NCBI RefSeq assembly: GCF_020882245.1
Contig: NC_083598.1
Span: 7,743,178-7,807,177, forward strand
DNA length: 64,000 bases
Origin: Rhopalosiphum padi
Lineage: Eukaryota; Arthropoda; Insecta; Hemiptera; Aphididae
Direction: 5' to 3'
Shown piece after piece: positions 51,659 to 64,000 of the stretch. Position 1 is the first letter of the stretch, and each line of letters begins with the position of its first letter. The notes below the pieces were generated by a model. That model searched no databases and had not been told where the DNA came from. It was given only the letters and a program-made list of their open reading frames with translations. The position numbers were made by a program, and so were the translations under genes.

Positions 51659-51933
51659 TTATTTATTTTTACAAGTTGTATTGCCATGACATTTACTATT
51701 ACATAATTTTTCAGCCCCACGGCAGGCTGAACGCTTATTATTACAACCAGTCTTGCAATGGCAACGCTGATACCCTTGAGGGCCCGCAACCGAACTATTA
51801 CTAGCTGCTTCTTTCAGTGTCAACTGTGTACCATCTGCTAATTTTATCACATTGTCCATGTCTAATAGATTTTCTTCGCAAGCAGCTATTTCTTGGCGTG
51901 TGTAATTGTATTTAAGAAAACCATGTTCCGTAC
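51659..51933 (-). pseudogene. C-terminal fragment of an integrase/KRBA2-like transposon protein
   Basis: An open frame from 51933 down to a stop at 51659 encodes TEHGFLKYNYTRQEIAACEE, then LTLKEAAS, then GPQGYQRCHCKTGCNNKR and CNSKCHGNTTCKNK. A GT.HG.L...YTR.....C.EN segment followed by a cysteine-rich tail of this spacing is the C-terminus of the integrase-core proteins annotated as KRAB-A domain-containing 2-like or SCAND3-like in insects, which derive from transposons. The integrase core is absent upstream. TATAG|GTACGG at the 5' edge could be a splice acceptor, so exon capture cannot be excluded, but a truncated element is simpler. Confidence 0.6.
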
Positions 51934-52048
51934 CTATAAAAGATCATTTACCGTAACATATACAATATACATAATATACTAAATATGTTTATCAAATACC
52001 TACCATTAACACAATTTTTTTTTAATTTGGTTTTTAAATCACCAATTA

Positions 52049-52210
52049 CTATTTTCGATTTGAAATAATTTTACTTGGTTCGTATTTTACAGTGAATTCA
52101 TCAATTTTATGTAACTTCATCGAACTCAATATTCCGTTTTGTTGACAAAGCCATAGTGTATTATTACTTATTAGGTCTATATTTGACCAAATAAGCTGTA
52201 GACTTGGCAA
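52049..52210 (-). CDS. unrecognised exon-like ORF
   Basis: A 53-codon frame closed by TAG follows a good acceptor (AAATTTCAG, ending at 52211). It reads LPSLQLIWSNIDLISNNTLW, then LCQQNGILSS and FTVKYEPSKI. The mixed, non-repetitive composition with W, C and Q looks like real protein rather than chance AT-rich translation, yet I do not recognise the family. It could be a last exon of a gene whose earlier exon is at 52659-52548, but the frames do not join directly (see findings). Confidence 0.3.
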   Translation of the reverse strand: MPSLQLIWSNIDLISNNTLWLCQQNGILSSMKLHKIDEFTVKYEPSKIISNRK

Positions 52211-52547
52211 CTGAAATTTGACTTTAAAAATATAAAAATTATAAATATTTATTATTGATAATAGTTAGGTAGGTACTTATTACTATTTTAGGTGTATCTT
52301 GTACTTATATTATAATTTATTAATATACATTTATACTTTATAGATGTTCAATAAGTCAAATATACCTACTTAACTCACAAAGACTTTCGAAGTTGGTAAT
52401 TTTTTAATCTAAGTATAATAAATTAATAACGCGTATGCCATATTCGTTCTCACTATGAGAAAATAAGTACCTAGATACCCACTTTACTTTCTCATAATCT
52501 ACTATTAATCAATATTTTACATAAAATATTATTTTTTTAATGCTTAC

Positions 52548-52659
52548 ATATTTTGATGTGCTTTGTGTCCATCACGTATAAATGGCACCGTACCTCCAAC
52601 AGACATCAATGACATCAGCTCGCTACACAATGTCATCATTTTTTGAAATATTTGTTTTT
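52548..52659 (-). CDS. unrecognised exon-like ORF with donor and acceptor
   Basis: Bounded by an acceptor (ACCAACAG, ending 52660) and a donor (AATAT|GTAAGC, 52548/52547). The open frame has ATG codons at 52639 and 52636 and reads MMTLCSELMSLMSVGGTVPF then IRDGHKAHQN. It lies 141 bases downstream of a GTGAGT donor at the edge of the CpG-rich island, so it could be the first coding exon of a small minus-strand gene. I do not recognise the product. Confidence 0.3.
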
Positions 52660-52800
52660 CTGTTGGTTATTAAAAAGGTTGTATGATGAGATGTTCAATA
52701 ACTAATAACGTATTGTATAAACACTAAGCATATCGACGTTGATTGTACGATATTGATTTCGATGCTTATTTAAAAAAATAAAACGCGATGCCAAACTCAC

Positions 52801-53720
52801 GCTAAAAGTCTTGGAAGCGACCAAGAAACCCGCAGAAGCAGCGCCGTGGGCGATCATTTCCGAATTTGGATCCCCCCCCCCCCCGAAATGTTTTTTCAGT
52901 TACGGCCTTGGCCGTGCGTATGAAATACAATATAATATAAACAAATAAAATAGTCTTATCTGGATGGTGAGTGACAACAGCAGATGACTCCTGGACGCCG
53001 GTGGCGATGTTACGGCACTGGTACCAAATACCAATCCGTAGACGGCAAGGGACGGCGAACGTAACTCTGGAGTCTGGACGGCAAGCGTCGGACACGTAGT
53101 TGGCTAGGGATCACGTGACACCCAAAAAATTGACGAACGAAAAACACGGCGGGTTGGTGAACGGGAAACGCACTCAAAGTATAGCACCGAAACTGGCGAA
53201 ACGGGACTTATAAACCACACTGGGGAGCGCGTTAGTAACATACGTGTACGGGTCGGCCGACTCGGGACATAGGGTCTCTGAGGACGCGCGGTGGCGACTG
53301 AGACCTCGAGATCGACAGTGCACAAGCGAAAACACTGATCGACGTTGACGACAATAGTAATAAAGTAAACGCACTGACACGCGCGAAGTCGAACCGTCCG
53401 AATAACGCAGGTACAATGATGAATAACACGTAACGTCGTACGGAACGAAGTAAAAGGTGGTCGAAAACGGATCCGTACACCGAAAAATAAACTCCAGGCG
53501 AGAGTGCGAGCGTTTTCGGCTAGCAAAGCACGGGCGTGCGTAGGGAACTGGTTGACGACGCGCCTGACGCGGGTGGCGGGTACAATTTGTAGGATGATCT
53601 TTGACGGAAAGCCATTTCCTATATATCGTTTGGTCGAAAACATTTTTAGAACAGACCTAGGACTGTCAGTAATTGGAGATTTTTGAAGTGACATGGTTAA
53701 AAAATGTTGAGTTTGTCACA
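52801..53720. promoter_or_regulatory. CpG-rich island, candidate promoter/leader exon for a minus-strand gene
   Basis: A sharply bounded GC- and CpG-rich block in AT-rich surroundings, containing a C homopolymer (about 52871-52884). On the minus strand it ends with the donor-like TTTTAGC|GTGAGT (52801/52800). Long overlapping ORFs on several frames (for example 53694-53104 minus) are arginine/serine-rich by composition and not protein-like. A promoter role is inferred; plus-strand activity is equally possible, since a plus-strand donor-like GGATG|GTGAGT lies near 52965. Confidence 0.4.
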
Positions 53721-54345
53721 TCTACAGTTCAGTTATTAATTTGTCAAAAAAATTAACAAGAATGCTGTATTTATATTATATTATTTCATAATCATTATGT
53801 AACTTTTTGTACATATAAATAGTAACACGAATTATAGAAAGTTCGAGTCAAAAGTCATGGCTGGGTATTATTTATTAATTATTATTAAATTCACCCAGTG
53901 ACATATACAATCTACGGGTAAAAAAAAGGTTAGTTAGGATTTGTCCAAATAACCAGTGTAAACAGCAGGTAGGTATTAGTGACGGATAGGGTAAACACCG
54001 GTTTGTAGAAACGTTTTATTAGCCCCAAACCCGTAAAAATTGATTAGAACAATTAAATTAAATTTTTAATCTACTCAAATGTAGTACGGTCCCCGAGTTA
54101 AACTCGGTAACTCGTTAATGATTTTATTCGGGTATGTTGGTACTTGGTACTTACCAAGAACCCATGTATCTATTCGAAATTTCGAAAGTTTATAGGATTA
54201 TGTATTTAAAATATTGTGCGGAATACATTGAATAAAGCGATTTAGACGGGAAAATCCCAACACAATATTTTATTGATAAATACGATTTTAAGAAAAAGCC
54301 TTGTGCGTTATCTTCGTTCTTACAAATACGAACCAACAAATTTTC

Positions 54346-54435
54346 ATTCAACAGAATCAGTTTTGCGTCGTTAGCTTTAATATTGGAGAGAATTGACTTA
54401 TAATCTAACTTGAAGGTAAGAACATTATCTTTTAC
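54346..54435. repeat. fragment related to the 6.1 kb foldback family
   Basis: Contains GTTAGCTTTAATATTGGAGA and AACTTGAAGGTAAGAACATT, matching the left arm of the foldback (GTTAGCTTTAATATTAGAGT and AATTTAAAGGTAAAAATATT) in order and spacing. No second arm was found here. Confidence 0.6.
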
Positions 54436-55422
54436 TTAGTCTTAACTCGTATTAAAAATTTAATTTTTTTAACCAAGAATAAAATATAGTTTTATAAACC
54501 TCAAGCAAAATCACAAGAAATAGTGTTTATAAGTATAAAAACTAAATGTTGAATGAATACTTTAATAGAGATGTTAACCCAAGGTAAATTTCAATACTAG
54601 TACCTATTTAGCTCTTGTTCTATCTGAAAAAATAATTAATTCGCAACTGTTTGTATTTATATATTATATGAGTATATAGATTATAGGTGCACATATTATG
54701 TGTAGTGTGGCTTTAGCCGCTTTAGGTATGTATTTGAAAATACACAAAGCACAACAATTTTATTTTTTTGTCTTTCCGATTAAATTTCAATTATTCATAA
54801 TATGCTCATAGCGTGTTCAAATATTTAGTATTGTAATATGTGTGGTTGGTTATCCTAGAAAATTAATATGTGAAGTATAAATTATTATTATATGGTAATC
54901 TGTGTGCGTAGAACGAACGGTTGCACACGAAGGTGTTGTTTTCCGCGAGTTTTTTTGTGCCGGGTCGATATATATATACATGAATATATGCATCACTGGT
55001 ATACATTGCACGTGTATATAATTTGTGTATTTTAATTAATATTTAAATTTTATTCAGATCGATAAAGTATACTGGATAATGGATGATACTATTAACATCC
55101 ACTAATTATGTGAGTGATATTTTGTGTTTGAAAAAAAATATTCTTTTATAGGTAATAATAATAAATATCAAACAGGTATTTCTTTTTTTTAATTATAAAA
55201 TATATTATTTTTAAAATTACAAATTTCCTGAGAAAATTGATTTATTAGTTTAAATAGATATTACCAAGTGTGAGCTGTACCTATACATTTATAAATATCT
55301 TAACTCTTAAACATTACATAACATAAACTTTTAAATATATTTTTTACTTTAAGAACTTGTGTACCTACTCTATTTCGGACGACATTGAATGTTGTAAATA
55401 CAAACATTATTCCAATTCAAAC

Positions 55423-55452
55423 TGCGTACAGCTACTATTGTAGCTGTACGCA
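55423..55452. repeat. perfect 13-bp inverted repeat (hairpin)
   Basis: TGCGTACAGCTAC, four-base loop TATT, then GTAGCTGTACGCA. It is a perfect stem with unusually mixed composition for this AT-rich stretch; not followed by a T run and not near a gene. Confidence 0.85.
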
Positions 55453-55656
55453 TACTATTTCAAAGTACCTACCTATAGTAAATTGTATCTATAAGTTTGA
55501 ACTAATGGATGGGAAAAACAAAATATGGTAGAAGTGGGCAATAATATTAAACAAACAAATACACGGGTTACAATAATTATACATTTATATTGCATTATTG
55601 CCAGGTATAATAATAATTTAAAAACACATGATAAAAAAATCTACCGGGCAGTGGTT

Positions 55657-55658
<2 letters not shown>

Positions 55659-55694
<36 letters not shown>
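55659..55694. repeat. (AAT)n microsatellite
   Basis: Uninterrupted AAT run. Confidence 0.9.
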
Positions 55695-55696
<2 letters not shown>

Positions 55697-58600
55697 TTTA
55701 CAAAATAAGGGGGAGGAGATAATGGTAAAAAAAATTGACCTAAACTACCAAAGTGTTCATCGCTGAATTCGTGCAAGTTAGTCCAAAAATGGTACTGAAC
55801 AATGTTGAACGTGCAACGGTATACGAGAAACTCAACTTGGTAAGACTCTAGGTGGCTTGTACAGCGGTCGTACATTAGGTTGCCTACATTAGCTTATATA
55901 AAATAAATGGAGAAAGAGATAAATTCACGAGATTAATATCCTAAATAGCCATCATATAGCATCATAATATCATTACTTTAAATTTGGTGTACTAATATTA
56001 TATTTTAAGTGACTAATCAAAATAACCAAATTAAAGATAATTAAGTTGTCTAAAGAAATAATCTTCTTTCATTATAATACCAATGTATTTTAACGGGTAA
56101 TATGTTTCTATAAAAAAAAGTTTTTGGAACATATAAGAATATTTGTTTTTAACTGGCTCACTTTGTTTTGTACTAAAATACACAAGTTATAATTATTAAT
56201 ATAAAATTAGAAACAAAAAATTCATTCATTTTCAAAAAGGGTGTTAAATATTGTAAAAATATATATCTAGGTACATTTTTATGTATCTAAATATTATTAT
56301 AGTTATTTAAATTACTTTTATAAGTTACAATAATATAATGATTAAAAAAGAAACATTTTAATTTTAATTTTATAATTGTTAATTATTATAGACAATAGTG
56401 GTATACTCTATTATAGGTATTGTTAAATCTATACTTTATATTAAGGGAAACACGTCAAACATAAAAAATACATAATTAGTTTAGACTTTTGTTACCGTTT
56501 GAGATTGTTTTTAATTTTAAATTATTAAAAGTTTTTAACTTTAATACAACAACAAATAATGTTATTATATATATACCTATTATAAAATAATATATTTACT
56601 AGACAACATTTCTACCAAGTAGTTGTAAAATATCTTATTAGCTATTAAACTTTTAAGTTTAAGCTATGATTTTAAGTATATCTATACGTTTATAAATGCA
56701 TAGATAATTTTTTACATGTCTATTGAGTAAATATTTGTGTGGCCTGGTGCAAATTGGTGCAACTTGGTCACTACAAAGCCCACTAAAACATTTTAGTTTT
56801 GGATTTTCAAATTACGTCTTTGTCCATAAAATGTGTTTATTCCAACATCAAAACTATATTAGTTAATTTTGGTATTTGGTATGAAACTTATTAGTAAGCC
56901 ATTTTGTTAAACATAAAAGTAGATATCAAACGGTCAAAATTTACCTGTAAATTGTAATTTAATAACCATTTATACTGTACCATTTACAAATACATGTATT
57001 AAAATAAATATATGGAGAAAATTGAGACAAACAAATGTACACAATGTAATGGTTTATATAATTTAATGTAATATCAAAGGATTTTTATAAGTTATCATCT
57101 AAAGCGTTATGTGTAAGTGCATTATAATAATAACTGGATTATATTAGGACTATTATAGGTATCCACTATTTAAAATTATTAGATCACTAATGGTAATGAC
57201 TAATGATTGTATTACATTTTATTTACATATCAATATACTATACACACATAGAAAATAAAAATAAAATACATGCTTTTATCTTATAAAAACTAATACATAA
57301 TTAAAATTTTATTTTGTATAAATTTCGAAAAAAAAATACGAGAAGTTATTTTTTTATAGAAACGCAATTCAAATTTAATTTAAAAAGTTCCTTAAAAGTT
57401 GAAAGTAATTATAAAATTGTTTGTTTTTCACCAGATTTGACGGATATTTATTTTATAATATTATATATTTATATACACAAACAAATAAACTTTTCATTTA
57501 TAATTTTAGGTTTAAGTAGGTATTTAAAGGTAATTTAAATTTACTAACTATTTTATACGTTGAGAAGCATATACATAGTAGTTTTTTTTTCATGATAAGA
57601 AACATAATTCTATTCATAATAATTATATATTTAAGACCCTTCAGATTTAAATTGGAATTTATTATTTGATTGTATATAGAAATAGAAAATCGTACTAGAT
57701 TATTTATGGGTGCATTACATTACATTTAACGTATAACATAATAGGTAATATTATTGATTATAATTTATAAATAAAATAATAATATGCTATATATCATAAG
57801 TTATTGTTATATATTTTATATATTATACCTTAAAAATTAGTATATATCAAATGGTGTATTTATTGTATTACTAGCGTGAACAGGATATTTCTATTCTTTT
57901 TGGATAAGGCCATCTCAGTATAAAGTATAAATTATATACGTTTTCATCACCCGTAATATCAATGGCTATCTTTAAAATAAAAAAAAAATGGTTTTTCATT
58001 AAATAAAAAAATGATTACAACATTTTTACCTTACATAAATATCAATGTATTACGTAATTTTTATAATTATAATTTTGTCTTTTGTAGTTTCTTCAAATAA
58101 ACAGTAGGTACATTTTAATTTTTGATCCTTAACGCTGCTAATCAATAAAACATAATGTATAAAAAAAATATAAAAATTAAAACAAACCTGAAACCATGCT
58201 GTTAATAATAAGTAATAACTATATAATGTTAAATTTAGCAATTTTAATTGTAATAATAATTGTAATTAGTAATTAGACTTTATTATGTACTCATAACTTT
58301 ACAATCGTTGTTAGGTAGTGTTAATATGATAGTAGGTATTAGTAATTACTCACTTCTATGAGGACAAAGGCTACATAATAATATTTATAAGCCTTATTAG
58401 TTATTAATTATTTCAATTATGTTTTTATATATTGGTATATTTGTAAATCAAGTATAGATTTTATTACATTTATTGCATTTGTAAATATCAATATGACAAT
58501 ATACTTATTATTTATTATTAATAGATTATTAATTATAGTATACTTAGAATTTTTTCAATTAAGTAATATAATAAATTAATCTAAAATATCGCGTTGTAGA

Positions 58601-61600
58601 ATTTTCTTTCCATCTAAAATATTTCACTATACACATATTTTTTAATATAGTTTTTTTTTATATATAAAGAAGTATATATTTGTTACAAATATAACTAAAA
58701 CTGTAAGCCCTTGGAGCTTTCGTTCAATTTGGCCACACTTACTATACCTATGATAGTAAACTATTTTACTTTAGACTTTATTGGATTAGACTTCATGGGC
58801 AATTTATTGTGATTTCGTTTTCTACAGCGCTGATCGCACGTAATGCTGTAGATTCTAAATATTTAAGCTTATTGACATTTATATAGGTACGTTTAATATG
58901 AAATGAAGGTTATAAAAAATATAATTTTCATTGCATATCCCCCAAGGATATGTGTAAAATATCCGAGGGATATCATAAATTTACTAGCAGGTCGTTTATT
59001 ATAATATACTAGTTATAATAATATTTTAAAAGGTATTTTCTGTATCTACCTACGTAAATTTATTTTCACCTTATTTTCCTTATTCAGTTAAAAACCTTTA
59101 ATTGTAGTATTATATAATTATACTAAAATGAGTTTCGTTAATAATTGTTTTTACAAATGAGTTTTTTCATATTACTAAAAACAATCGTATAATCTATAAG
59201 AAATAAGAATTCGGATTAAACAAGGCCAACAAATAAGAGAGAACAGAAGAGATTAGAGAAAACAAACGAGAAAGAAGTACCATATTATATTACATAAGTA
59301 TAATTAAAGTTTGTTTACCATTACAATATTACATTTTGAAGTTGTACACAAGAAAATTACAAATAATTACCACTACATTAGTAAGAAACAAGAAAATAAT
59401 GATATATAATAAATATTAAGTACTATAAGTGACATATAAGAAGAAAACATAATATATTATAATAATAATACCTAATAATAACTAGTATGTATAAGACAAG
59501 GTGGTGGTTAAAGTTTAATTAATTCAATTAATCGTCAGGCTGAGTTTATGATCATCGTTGCTTATAAAATAAGCTGTGGCCGACTTTTTTTTCCGATTTT
59601 CACTGTATTGAGTATTGAGTGATGTGAACTACTATAATTTAACGTTAATTCAACCTTGTTACATTTCTGAGAATCGTTATCCTGTTTTATCGACCGATTT
59701 ATTGAATCGTGAGTCTATTATTAAAATCTTACAATATAGCTCTGAGCTCTCATTAATCACGAGTTGGCGATCAAACAAAATATCCAGAATATATTATGTA
59801 TTTTAAATTATTTCTATACGGTGTGGTGAGGTAAACGCACGGTTACTGACGTTTGAACTGATTGCTATCAATTTCATCTGATGATAACGAATAGCAGAGG
59901 TTCACGGACAATATTGTATTTATGTGTTGCTACAGCAAAATGTATAAAAGAACAATTGAGACGGAATATTGGTCAAGGATAAAATATATTATACTAAACA
60001 GTAAACATTAATTTAATTTTATCATAAAATGTTTGAACACCGTTTTATCATATTATTTTTATTATTATTATTATCTACTAAAGATGTATATAACTACTTA
60101 AACCTACATTGAAATATCTTAACCAAAGGCCATGTATCTACACATACTTTTTCTTGTAATCGAAAAAATGCAACATTTTGTTCCCCATCTACGGTTTTAG
60201 TTTTACAATAATAGTCTACAACAGAGTTAACGGTTTTTTTTTTATATTTGAGTTCTGTATTGTAACTTCTTAACAAAGCTACGGATAATTATATTTTTTA
60301 AACAATTTTTTAGTTTATTAATTAGACTTTTTTTAAATAGGTATACCCATACAGACATACAGTATTACATAAAATACGAATAGTATTTTTATTAAAAAAG
60401 TCGTTTTTACGTACCTATAGGCTATAATGTTATCGTTTCGGTGACGAATAAAGTAAAACAACTGCGTGGTTTTGGTAGTTTTTTCCCTGTATTTTGTAAT
60501 GAAGAGCTTCTTTTGTTGAATTAAGAGTGTAATAATGTATTGATTTTTTTATTGATGTTTAGTCGATAAGAAAAACTATGAGATTTTTAATTAATATTAT
60601 AGGTAATTCTCATACCAATTAACATAATAGGTATATTATATTAACTTATTTGAATTTTTTTTTTGCGAATATACTCGTAAAATACGTCTTTCTTATAAAC
60701 ATACAAATTTAATTTTGAAATTTGCAGCACATGTTCTTTCCTCGCAAAGTAAAATATTACGTAAAGCGATCAGAAATATACGGTTTGGAATTTTTTCCTA
60801 GTAAAAGTTAAGATTTTTGAAATAATTTTTTTACGATTATAATATCCACAAACATGCAAGCTATAATTTTGAATTTTTTACTAAAGTTTAATCTCCATAA
60901 AAATATTTAAAATGAAAAATATGCAAAAACTGCCAGCAATATGTGTCGCTAACCTTTGCTTAATTTTGTTTATTTTTTTTTTGCAAATAGTTATAAGACC
61001 TTCTCATGTAAATGCAAGTCTAATTTTGAAATTCATATTTAAGATTATAATATTATCGTTGAAATTTAAATGGGCTGCAAATTATTATAATAAATGTATA
61101 TATACGCATTCACAGATGATGATGGTTCAATCGAAAACCATAATAAATCGAACGACATCAACTATTGAAATGAATAAGATATTGACGGACATCACGGTTG
61201 CCCGTACGTCGCGAGTTCTCTGTATACATGTATAACTATATATACATAATATTATACAATGACAACGGTTACTGGTGGCGCACGGGGGACCGCAAGTTTA
61301 TAGAAGCTCACTGTGGTATTCGTGGACGGACGCTTTCTGAAAGTTTTCGCCGAAACATTAATATCGGCACGAGGTTATAGACTAACACGCGGTTTTACCG
61401 TGATAAGCTGCGTAGTCTTGAAGCAACCGCAACAACCAACCATATTGTATAGGGTACACAAGTAGGAAACCATGATATTTTCTATTGTTCAGTTTTAATT
61501 ATTACGATAAAACGGCCGCCGTTACAGACATTCTCTCCATCTTTTCTTGATTACACAGTTTTTATATTTTCGTTTTTCACGCCTGTGGATCGTGCGCAAA

Positions 61601-64000
61601 TCTTGGGATGTCCAGGACTTTAGGGTATACATACATTTGCCAATATCCTCAATTTACTCAATAGGTATCTATACTCATTTTGGGATGGGTAAGTGAGATT
61701 TCGGGGCTAAGCATTAAATCAACAATTTTACGACAATATATTATGATCCATAAATACTATTTTTTAATATAGATAGGTAATAAATAATAATTGTTATGAA
61801 ATAAGGACTATAAAATTTAACTTCTCATAATTTGACTGTAATCTAGTTAGGCATGGTTGTGTTTACAAGTCTATGTAATTTACAATTATTGTTCGTGCCA
61901 ATGTATATTTTAAATTACACTGTGCATATTATGTTCTTACTTTAAACGTACATATTAACCTGTTATACGTAGATATTCTGTTGCGGTCCTCGGCCAATAT
62001 TCGCTTTATAATACATGAGTTTTCAATTGGGTACTGTTTTCTAACATCCAATTGTCACGCATAAAAACTGCATACTATCAAAAATGTTCTATTGTATTAA
62101 AGAGCTACTAATATCCCACCAGCTTAGCAAAAATTTATGTTTCATAGGTCAGATCTGTGTTTGATATTGAGTATCATATTACATTTACAATTAGGGGACC
62201 TGCCGACCACAACACCCAGCTCTCTATTTAAAAAAATCTCAGAAGCAACTGCCTATGACATTATTGTTCGTCACGGCGCTATTGGGCAGTGCTTGACATG
62301 AGTCTGGCCCAATTCTGGTCTGCCCGTCTTTTTTTTGAGAATTATGCCACGCTAAGGTAAGATGCACAAATTCTTGTATACTATTCATAAGTTTCTTGTT
62401 TAGAATGTATATCTACTTATTACTTATCACGAACTTTATTTATAAAATATAATTATGTATTTACATGTATTAAAAACGGGTAGATTTTGTGAATCTAAGA
62501 AAAACTCTGTAAAAGTATATTTGGGGAACTGAACTTGAATATGTATAGGTAGTATTATTCTAGAGCATCTATCAAGTATAGTTATATTATTATAGTGAAT
62601 TACTGTTAGATCATTTATAAGACGATGTACATTGATGAAGTAATATAAGTGTAATCCGTAAATGTGACAGATATTACTTTATAACAACTTAATTGGAGAC
62701 GTAGTCTATTCCAATGTGGTCGGTATTCATTATTTTGACTTTTTTTTTGATTTTATAATTATGATTGTTGTGCTAGTATGATTGTTAGTTGTTACATAAC
62801 ATTAGTAAGTACCGCGAGCATGCGTCTCAAACAATCCCACAACACAATGAATCAAATAGATAATTCATTAACAATTAATAAAAAAAAAAATAATTTTGTT
62901 TAGATATTAAATTATCAATGTGTATGTTTGATTAGGTAAGTACATAATATTTTTTGCCAAATATTTTGAAAAAGATTGGACATTTTTAATTTCGATCTCT
63001 CAAAAATATCAATTAGATCCAATGTGCTAACAGTATTCACCCGAAAATTAAAACATAATATTTTCAAGTACTTAATGTGTTTATTCTATATCTATATAGC
63101 CCCACAAAAATATATCATTGTAAAATCAATACATTCATCGTTCAGCTAAGAATCTAAAATAACTACAATAATTACAGTTTCCTCGAAATGGTTGCCGGAC
63201 AATCGATCGATAGCTGTTATGACAATTTCTTGTTTGTAAAAAGCATACTTATATGAAAAAAATAAATGTTATAAATGTACTGAGTTTCAAATATACAATT
63301 TAATTTCTTATACACACAACATTGGTATTTTAATTTATTTTTATTGAAATATTTTGTATTTTGTAATAAGTAACTTATAAGTTATAAGTTATAACAATAT
63401 AAGATGCGTTTGTAAAGTGATTTTATTTTATTTTAGTTTTTATTAATATTGTAAGTCTGAAATTTTGAAATTATTTTCAGCTAATTAAAATTTAAAACTG
63501 ATATATTCCGTTTTAGTATATCTGTCGAAAGATACCACGAATACGTACTATCTAGGCCTATAGGCTGTAATATTATGTATAATATTATATATGCAATAAA
63601 ATAAAGAGAAACTAATTCGTTTGGTATATTATTTTATATGATATACCTACTCGTAAACATCAGTATATAAACCTATAGCATATTTGGTGCGATTAAAATT
63701 TGAGTGAAATGTTATTGCCTACCAACTTAATTTAAAGGCACTTTGACATGGATGAAATTACGTTGTATTATTCAAGACCTACTCTTTGAGTATTAAATAC
63801 TATTAATCAAATTGGATTAACTGAAATTATTCTCCACGGGTCATCATATTAATAAGATTAATTAAGTTTAGTTGGGTTGTAGTAATAAATGTATTTATTT
63901 TATAATATTATACCTGTCGTAAACTTACATTTAATTTAATTTTTTTTAATACATTGACTCAGTTCTAGCCGTTAATATTTTCCATTTATAGTAGTGGTTG

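Larger units (their letters stand above)
53721..64000. other. gene-free AT-rich stretch to the window end
   Basis: No ORF resembles a known protein. Seen in it: a fragment of the foldback family (54346-54435), a perfect short hairpin (55423-55452), an (AAT)n run (55659-55694), and a somewhat GC-richer patch around 61180-61620 with no coding signal. This could be intergenic DNA or a long first intron of a gene starting in the island at 52.8-53.7 kb. Confidence 0.5.

Noticed and set aside
53104..53694. 196-codon minus-strand ORF
   Set aside because: Lies in a CpG-rich block where several frames are open at once; the protein is Arg/Val/Ser-rich without motifs. Treated as part of a possible promoter or leader.
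58934..58973. Small hairpins built on CATATCC/GGATATG and ATATCCC/GGGATAT
   Set aside because: Stems of only seven bases in AT-rich DNA are expected by chance.
1..64000. tRNA genes, rRNA, CRISPR arrays, telomeric TTAGG repeats, bacterial-type genes
   Set aside because: None seen on either strand by inspection; nothing suggests prokaryotic sequence or horizontal transfer.

Overview
The window is nuclear DNA from an insect, most probably an aphid or close hemipteran relative. It is strongly AT-rich, with short AT-rich introns, local CpG-rich islands, abundant (AAT)n/(TTA)n microsatellites, and many short DNA-transposon derivatives. The insect call rests on an NR5B-type (Hr39) nuclear receptor; the aphid call is inferred from general sequence character and is less certain.

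Layout. (1) 0.3-5.2 kb, minus strand: a complete nine-exon EHD/Past1-type membrane-remodelling ATPase (554 aa, assembled here from consistent splice sites), divergent at the N-terminus and in the linker before the EH domain. (2) 5.2-13.3 kb: no gene seen; a ~450 bp foldback palindrome, a hAT-like MITE and a LINE reverse-transcriptase relic. (3) 13.3-38.9 kb, plus strand: the Hr39 locus. A CpG-rich island (13.3-15.9 kb) and two smaller GC-rich patches (25.4-25.9 and 29.3-29.7 kb) are candidate alternative promoters or leader exons. A leader plus first coding exon lies at 31.1-31.5 kb, and nine further coding exons at 34.4-37.8 kb encode a 712-aa receptor. (4) 38.9-45.9 kb: no host gene; three hAT-type MITEs with 8-bp target duplications and a decayed hAT transposase of the BED/DUF659 type. 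(5) 46.0-50.9 kb, plus strand: a complete six-exon ULK3 kinase (502 aa, kinase plus two MIT domains) with a MITE in its first intron. (6) 51.6-53.7 kb, minus strand: the C-terminus of an integrase/KRBA2-like element, two unrecognised exon-like ORFs, and a CpG-rich island that may be their promoter. (7) 53.7-64 kb: no gene recognised, only repeats.

The three solid genes are unrelated in pathway: endocytic recycling (EHD), transcription (Hr39), autophagy/Hedgehog-type signalling (ULK3). There is no operon-like logic. I found no convincing undescribed biological system. The best leads are the cluster of six hAT-type MITEs beside a dead hAT transposase, the foldback palindrome with dispersed relatives, the two upstream ORFs in the Hr39 leader, the divergent EHD protein, and the possible unrecognised minus-strand gene near 52-53 kb.
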